DNA from: Ignelater luminosus
Taxonomy: Eukaryota > Arthropoda > Insecta > Coleoptera > Elateridae
DNA: 64,000 bases
Assembly (NCBI GenBank): GCA_011009095.1
Contig: VTPC01000895.1
Coordinates: forward strand, 30,946 to 94,945
Reading direction: 5' to 3'
Shown here piece after piece: positions 58,441-64,000 of the stretch. A program made the position numbers and the translations under genes. The notes beneath the pieces were generated by a model. The model was given only the letters and a program-made list of their open reading frames with translations, made no database searches and was not told the origin of the DNA. Position 1 is the stretch's first letter. Every line of letters begins with the position of its first letter.

Positions 58441-61400
58441 TATTAATGTACCAATGATGTAGACTGTTTTCTGTGGTACGTCAAAGTCTTTAAGAACAAT
58501 TAAAACATAGGCTTCGATAAGTTCGACGATGTAGTTCATTCATGACGAATTCAACAATTTAAATTTGTAATACCATAATGTACGAATAATCATTTAACTG
58601 TTAAAGGAGACGATCGGTAGCGCTATTTTGGGGCCCGCCATTTTAAATTTACATTTTATTGTCAATTTTTAGTGGACGCTCCTTACAATGCTGGTTCAAT
58701 TCTGTACATTTCGTTGCAAATTTTAACTATTAATTGGAGGACTTCAATGTAAAGCTTCGATTTGCGATAACCTCATCAGAAGAAAGACTTTAGTATCATC
58801 GGATCTTACTTTTCTCCAGTTTGTAAGCATGAAATATTCAAACATTCCAGCATTACACTAATTGTAAATTGCAACAGAGCAATTTAGTATTAACTATGTG
58901 TGATATTGTAATACAAACACGTCATATTTCGTACCGAGATTCATCTGTCTCAAAACTGACATCTCTATACAGTCGGATTTCATATACAATACCTACATTA
59001 CTACGTCTTATTTATTTCGCTTACAAATGTAACAATTTGAATGAAGCAAACTTCGATTATACATATAATAGAGGAAATTAATATTTACGTTGCTTACAAT
59101 CTAAATAGAGATTATAACAAAATCTTCTTTGACGAAGCTCATCCATCCAACCAAAAAATACAAATCGAAAGAAGTTTGCTACTTTAAGTACACATCAGCA
59201 GTTCGTTTATCGAGATCGATTCGTTCGTTTAGTCGTCCTTGATGCATAAAGAGTTACATCTGAAATTCAAGGAAATAACTGCTGCTCTTTAAATTTCGAT
59301 TAGTTTTACTTCTCCTCGGTAAAGATATCCTAATATATTCTCATTGTAATTGACGCAGATGGGACAAATAAATAGCAGAAACCCTTTTAAATGATTGTTA
59401 ATCGTAGTATTAAAAAAGACCTTACATTATTACGGCTTTCTTCTTTTATATTAAAAGAAGGTTTGTTGTTTAGCTAATGCGGAAGCAGCTGCATGCTTAT
59501 ACCATTTTTAGATGGAGTGTATTAAGAGAGTGTGCAACAAGTTGAATTTATGGATACGTTATAAAAGTGTTATTCTAAGCGTGACACATTCCACATTGTA
59601 ATATAATTATTGATATAATTCTTTCTTAAAAGATTTCTCTATGAAATAATAAATAATAGTAAATTGAAACTGTGTACAGTTAAATTAAATTTAGTAGAAG
59701 CCGCTAGATTACAATACAGGTATATGCTTACTTACAAACAATTTGTTTATGTTAAAAGCACATATTTTCCAGGAAATTTTATATCAAACATTAATTCTAC
59801 TAAAGTGACTTAAAATTTGCTACACAAATCCAATAATACAGTCGAGCGAATTGAAATGAAATATTCAAAGTACTTCATTTATTTCTAACCAAGAAGATCA
59901 AAGACCAAAAACAATTTGCCTTTGGTGAGGATTAAAATTATTTTACTTTCCACAGAAAAATATCTCAACCAGAGCATGAAAATATCTAAATAAATGTATC
60001 ACATCAAAAGACTTTTTGACGGGAGAGGATTAGGTGTAGAAAAGTTTATACTAATCATAAATCAGAAAAGACGTGCATTTGGCAAATTGTTTTCAAACTG
60101 ATCGTTATTCTTAAACGTAAAACAAAATGAAAAGAATATTTCATGTTATTCATTAGTAAAATCTTTCTTTTACTCGTTTTCACTCGAAAGTTTTTATATT
60201 ATTATCACTTTAGTAATTCCAATTAATCTGATTTTCTTTTGATTCAAAATTGGTTTGACATTTTTCCATTGCAGCTCAAGTAAGAGAATTATTGAGTATC
60301 CTGTTCGACTAATCTAGAAATTATAAATCAATTAGGTTGGTATATACTCAAATTGGTCAAGAATCTCTTCATTCGAGAGGAAGAAGGTAAAACAGATACG
60401 AGGTACTAGTTAGACGCTATTAGTTATAAGGTTAGTAAAATGATTTAGTATTTGAATCTAAGACTTTATATCGCGGAACCTAATATCGTAGCACAATATA
60501 TTGCAGGATGTATTGTATCAATAGATATTGCGGACAAAATATTGCCAAAACGACAATTTGGAATATCAACTAATTTAGAACTGACAAGGATTTTCATAAA
60601 ATTGATCACGGATATCAAGTGTGATAACAGGTACCTACAAATGTATTTCTTCTTTTTTGGTTGTTCTACGCCACGAAGCAACTGACAATGAGTAACTTCT
60701 ACTCATTGCAATTTCTCATTCTTATTATGGACCATGTTGTACAATTATAAACAAATATTGGAAATGTACGGGATATCTTTGGTCTGTACACACATACCCA
60801 TTTCTTCATAGTAAAACTAAAAGCTCTATAAACCAAAAGGTTTTTACCTTTTTTTGCTTCCAATAAAGAAAACATTACTGCTGTTGTCTAATTCTTCCAC
60901 TGTTAGAATTTACGAACGCCAATAAACATTAGTATCAATGCTTGTGTCCACGAGATGACAACAAGTGGTAGCACTGGCATCATACTTTCTGGACGATTGG
61001 CAGCAAACGTCAATTTCATAAGCGCAAATGCAAAAGTGCCCTTTTCGCTGAATACAGCGCGTAATCATAGTTAGTTTGTAGCTGTTCATAGACGCAACCA
61101 CTAACAACATAATAAAGTCCACGATATATTGTCCCACAATGCACTGCTCCACAGTACAATACATTTTCGCGCAATATTATATCCGGAACCGGATCTAAAG
61201 CATTCTCATGTAAAATTACAAGTTTAATTACTGATTTTAATCGCGTCGAGATTTTTTCCAATAGTGGACATCAATCTGGTAACGCTGCTCCTGTAGCATG
61301 TAGCTTTGCATCACAAATTAAGGAAATCTACAACTTAGAATCAGTAACTTTCTGAATTAATTAGCTACTAAATTGTTTTCTTCTGTCATCTAGTAATATT

Positions 61401-61961
61401 ATGGTCTCGTCTTAAATATTTTATGACTAAGTTACAATCTGCAAGTCCTCTCTGAAACTATCTTCGGTGGAGACCTGCAAAGGCCTTTGCACGGCCCTGC
61501 TAGAAAATCGGTTTTGGGCCGGAATGAACCTTAGTTTAAGAGCGTATCCAAGCTATTCAGGTCGGCTGGGTCTGTCCATGTCGAGCCGATTGAGTTTTTA
61601 AAACCTGTCAGGTGATGGGCAACAGGTCGATCTTTTCAGGCCGATCAGGCTTTTCGGGCCAATAAGGTTAACGGGTTTTTTGGGGCCGCGTTGTAGTTAT
61701 TTCATTCGTGCCAGGCCTTCTTATTCTCTAAACCCTCAAAACAAGCAATTCCACGATTGCAACATTCTAAAAAATCTGATGTACTTTATTATAATAAGGT
61801 TTGGATTTTCGGTTATTCCAAAATTCACTTATTCGAATCACGATCTCTATAAATTTTGTATCGAGAATTATATAATTTTGTATAATTTTTTTCAAAATGT
61901 TGAATCGTTTTACGAAATGGCCCAACGAAGAATTTTCTCGATGGACATCATAATACATATA
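58441..61961. other. AT-rich intergenic stretch, nothing recognised
   Basis: Frames at 60452-60685 and 60910-61261 have no motif. At 61480-61690 there is a GC-richer patch with repeated AGGCCGATCAGGC / GGGCCAATAAGG words, of unknown nature. Confidence 0.45.
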
Positions 61962-62890
61962 CAGTGTGTTCAGCGAGGAATGGGACAGCGCGATGTCTCG
62001 GGAACGAATGCAGATTTTAAAATTCTGAAAACTTTGTTGTAAATGTAAGGTAGGGACACATATTTTGTAATAAAAATTTTTTAAATTGAATGCGTCACCG
62101 CCGGGTAGTGCTACCTAACTTAGTTTTTTAAACGGAACACCCTACTTTTCATTTAATTTTTGGAATTTGCAATATATTTGTGATAACTTTCCATATAAGT
62201 GCTACCAACCTATCTGGTTTACTTTTCGGGAAAATAATAATTTTTAATAATTTAACACAAAGATGTAATAGATTGTATTCTGTCGAGATAATAAGCAAAT
62301 TCTTCTACATTTCTGCAAGGTGTACCGTAGACTACATTTTTTACATGTGCTCAAAGAATGTAGTCTAAAGGAGTTAAATGCGGAGAACGAGCTGGCCATG
62401 TTATAGAACCATTAGTACCTATCTATCGTCTCAAAAATACCCTTTTCAGATGGTCTCTTACTATGTTACTGTTATGAGCAGGTGCGCCGTCTTGTTTAAA
62501 ATACATCACCTGCCTCAAATTTAAATTAACATTCTCAAGCAAAAGAGGTAGCTGATGTATGTAGCTGTACAGAATACAATCTTTTACATCTTTAGTCAAA
62601 TTTATAAAAATTATTATTTTTTCAAAAAGTAAACCAGATAGGTTGGTAGCACTTATAAAGAAAGCTATCGCAAATATGTTGCAAATTCCAAAAATCGAAT
62701 AAAAAGTAGCGTATTCCATTAAAAAAATTTAAGTTAGGTAGCGCCACCTGGCGGTGACGCATTTAATTTAAAAAACTTCTATCACAAAATATGTGCCCCT
62801 ACCTTACATTTATAACAAAGTTTTCAGAATTTTAAAATTTGAATTCGTTCCCGAGATATCGTGCTGTCCCATTCCTCGCTGAACATGCTG
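61962..62890 (-). mobile_element. fold-back DD41D mariner-like element with 322-bp arms
   Basis: A 929-bp element between TA dinucleotides (61960-61961, 62891-62892). Arms 61962-62283 and 62569-62890 are inverted copies of each other over their whole 322 bp, about 85-90% by eye, with ends CAGTGTGTTCAGCGAGGAAT and CAGCATGTTCAGCGAGGAAT (right, read inward). The 285-bp centre is a slice of transposase gene. The left arm stands where the 3' part of the gene and its own end should be, so the structure is an inverted duplication of the element's 5' half. Confidence 0.88.
62270..62640 (-). pseudogene. transposase core fragment, DD41D
   Basis: Minus-strand frame: LTKDVKDCILYSYIHQLPLL, ...LRQVMYFKQDGAPAHNS (second catalytic Asp), RDHLKRVFLRR, stop, IGTNGSITWPARSPHLTPLD (third Asp, 41 residues after the second) and, after another stop, HVKNVVYGTPCRNVEEF. 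This is the 'FQQDGAPAH...WPARSPDLTPLDFFLWG' core of insect mariner-like elements. The first Asp and the N-terminal domain are absent; two in-frame stops. Confidence 0.85.
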
Positions 62891-62892
62891 TA

Positions 62893-64000
62893 TACTGTCC
62901 GCAAGTAATTAAAAGATGCGAAAATGAAAATGTTTTTTCTAGTGTTAATAATGCGTACAAATTGTTTAACGATGAAAAAGATTTTTGGACAATAAATACA
63001 TATAATGTTAAAAAACTAGGAATCCTATTGTCAGGATGTACTTAGTTCAATAGAACTCTAGACAAAAATTAAAAATCGAAAAACTTCGTTCTGAAGCTTA
63101 GCTATTTTTTATATTACTGTTATACACACTTTCTACAGTAAATTTAAGTTCAGATTTACGGATTTGTATGATTATTGATGGCCCATTTGGAGGCCCCCTA
63201 CAACGTACTATATGAAATACAAGTTCAAGAACAAATGATGAAAGAATCTCCAAACAAATATATAGAAGAAAAAGAACCTAGGAAGATGGATCGTTTGATA
63301 AAGCAGTTTCCAAATCTAATGGCACGCGAAATGCGCAAAAGGCAGAGCTTGCTGCACAAGAAAGAGAGAAAGAAAATTGTAAAAATCATGCATGTATGGC
63401 CGTCCAGCTAAAATTTGTCTTCTGCGCATCGAAGGTCGCGTGCAACGAGATTTGGAAGCCACTATACCAACAAAGAATTTTCAATCGATTAGTTAGATAT
63501 CTAGTGATTTGGACACTAAAAGCAGAAAATCCATAATGACCGTCTTTTTCCAAATATTTTCCTACCTCTTCTGGTTCTCCCTCTATGAAATTTTCTCGTT
63601 TACACTTCAAAGTCCTTTATTAGTACCACCACTGCAAATGGAAAAAGTTTGTTTGGTGGTGGCTGTACAATATTATTTACTTTGTACCAAACGCAGTTTC
63701 AATATCTATCAGAAGTCCCCACCTGTAGAACCGAAGTCAACTTTGGTTAGCTTTTTAAACCTTTAGCGCGCTCATTTACCGATTCTATGGTCTCTCATGT
63801 TATATTTTGAGAACTGAAGATTTCTTAATAATTTTGCGATTTCTTGTCAAAAAATCTTGCTTCTGACAAGTTACTTTGGAAAGAAAAGCAATTTGTGAAA
63901 TACTAGAGGCAAGCAACATTATAAAACATCAGTAATCAGAGAGGTATAATTAAATTCGTTTCAAGAGATAAAGTAAGAAGTCGATGCTTCAGAAACAAAT
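62893..64000. other. right edge, nothing firm
   Basis: AT-rich. Two opposing frames, 63175-63411 (plus, Lys/Glu-rich, MMAHLEAPYNVLYEIQVQEQ...) and 63386-63610 (minus, KCKRENFIEGEPEEVGKYLE...), have somewhat protein-like composition but no motif I recognise. They may be mobile-element scraps. Confidence 0.35.

Noticed and set aside
1-64000. tRNA genes and CRISPR-like arrays
   Set aside because: I looked by eye for paired A-box and B-box words and for regularly spaced identical direct repeats; none stood up. A tRNA scan would be decisive.

Overview
This is a eukaryotic, AT-rich window that reads as insect genomic DNA. The evidence is short GT-AG introns, an ortholog of the insect gene winged eye, and a mix of mariner, Tc1-like, hAT and non-LTR elements typical of arthropods. 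I cannot place the species. A 10-base run of N at 9075-9084 marks an assembly join. There are no operons or CRISPR arrays, and I found no rRNA or tRNA gene. Most of the sequence is intergenic or intronic DNA with scattered, mostly dead transposons.

Host genes. The clearest is a minus-strand gene at 10491-16878, six coding exons with all junctions in frame. It encodes the C-terminal ~945 residues of a BAH-domain chromatin protein (winged eye / BAHD1-like); its 5' exon(s) are not found and may lie further right or outside the window. About 4.4 kb upstream on the same strand (21247-21592), I assembled by eye a two-exon gene for a small secreted protein of 74-78 residues, which no single open reading frame reveals. 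A third, weak candidate is an open stretch at 51457-51780 with one membrane segment.

Mobile elements, left to right: non-LTR reverse transcriptase scrap (250-490); hAT element with TIRs and TSD and an intron in its BED finger (3182-5297); non-LTR relic (6639-8270); irritans-type mariner (18911-20099, minus); non-LTR relic (23470-24255); irritans-type mariner (30241-31433, plus); Tc1/mariner-like element with an unusually wide DD47D spacing and a removable mini-intron (34878-36178, minus); jockey-like LINE carrying a 48-bp inverted self-copy (37735-39070); R2-like scrap (46235-46520); core-deleted mariner (46859-47831); nearly intact mariner (48316-49604, minus); ZBED5/SCAND3-type hAT with TIRs and TSD (52851-54743, minus); heavily decayed Tc1-like transposase (57800-58440, minus); fold-back DD41D element with 322-bp arms (61962-62890).

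Other structure: a degenerate ~45-55 bp minisatellite (28830-30060), a second GC-richer repeat field (37108-37560), a 270-bp palindrome built from ~24-bp units (31939-32210), a short fold-back MITE (55724-55891), and AAT microsatellites around the assembly gap. The remaining long stretches are AT-rich with nothing I can recognise; they are listed so that the annotation is complete.
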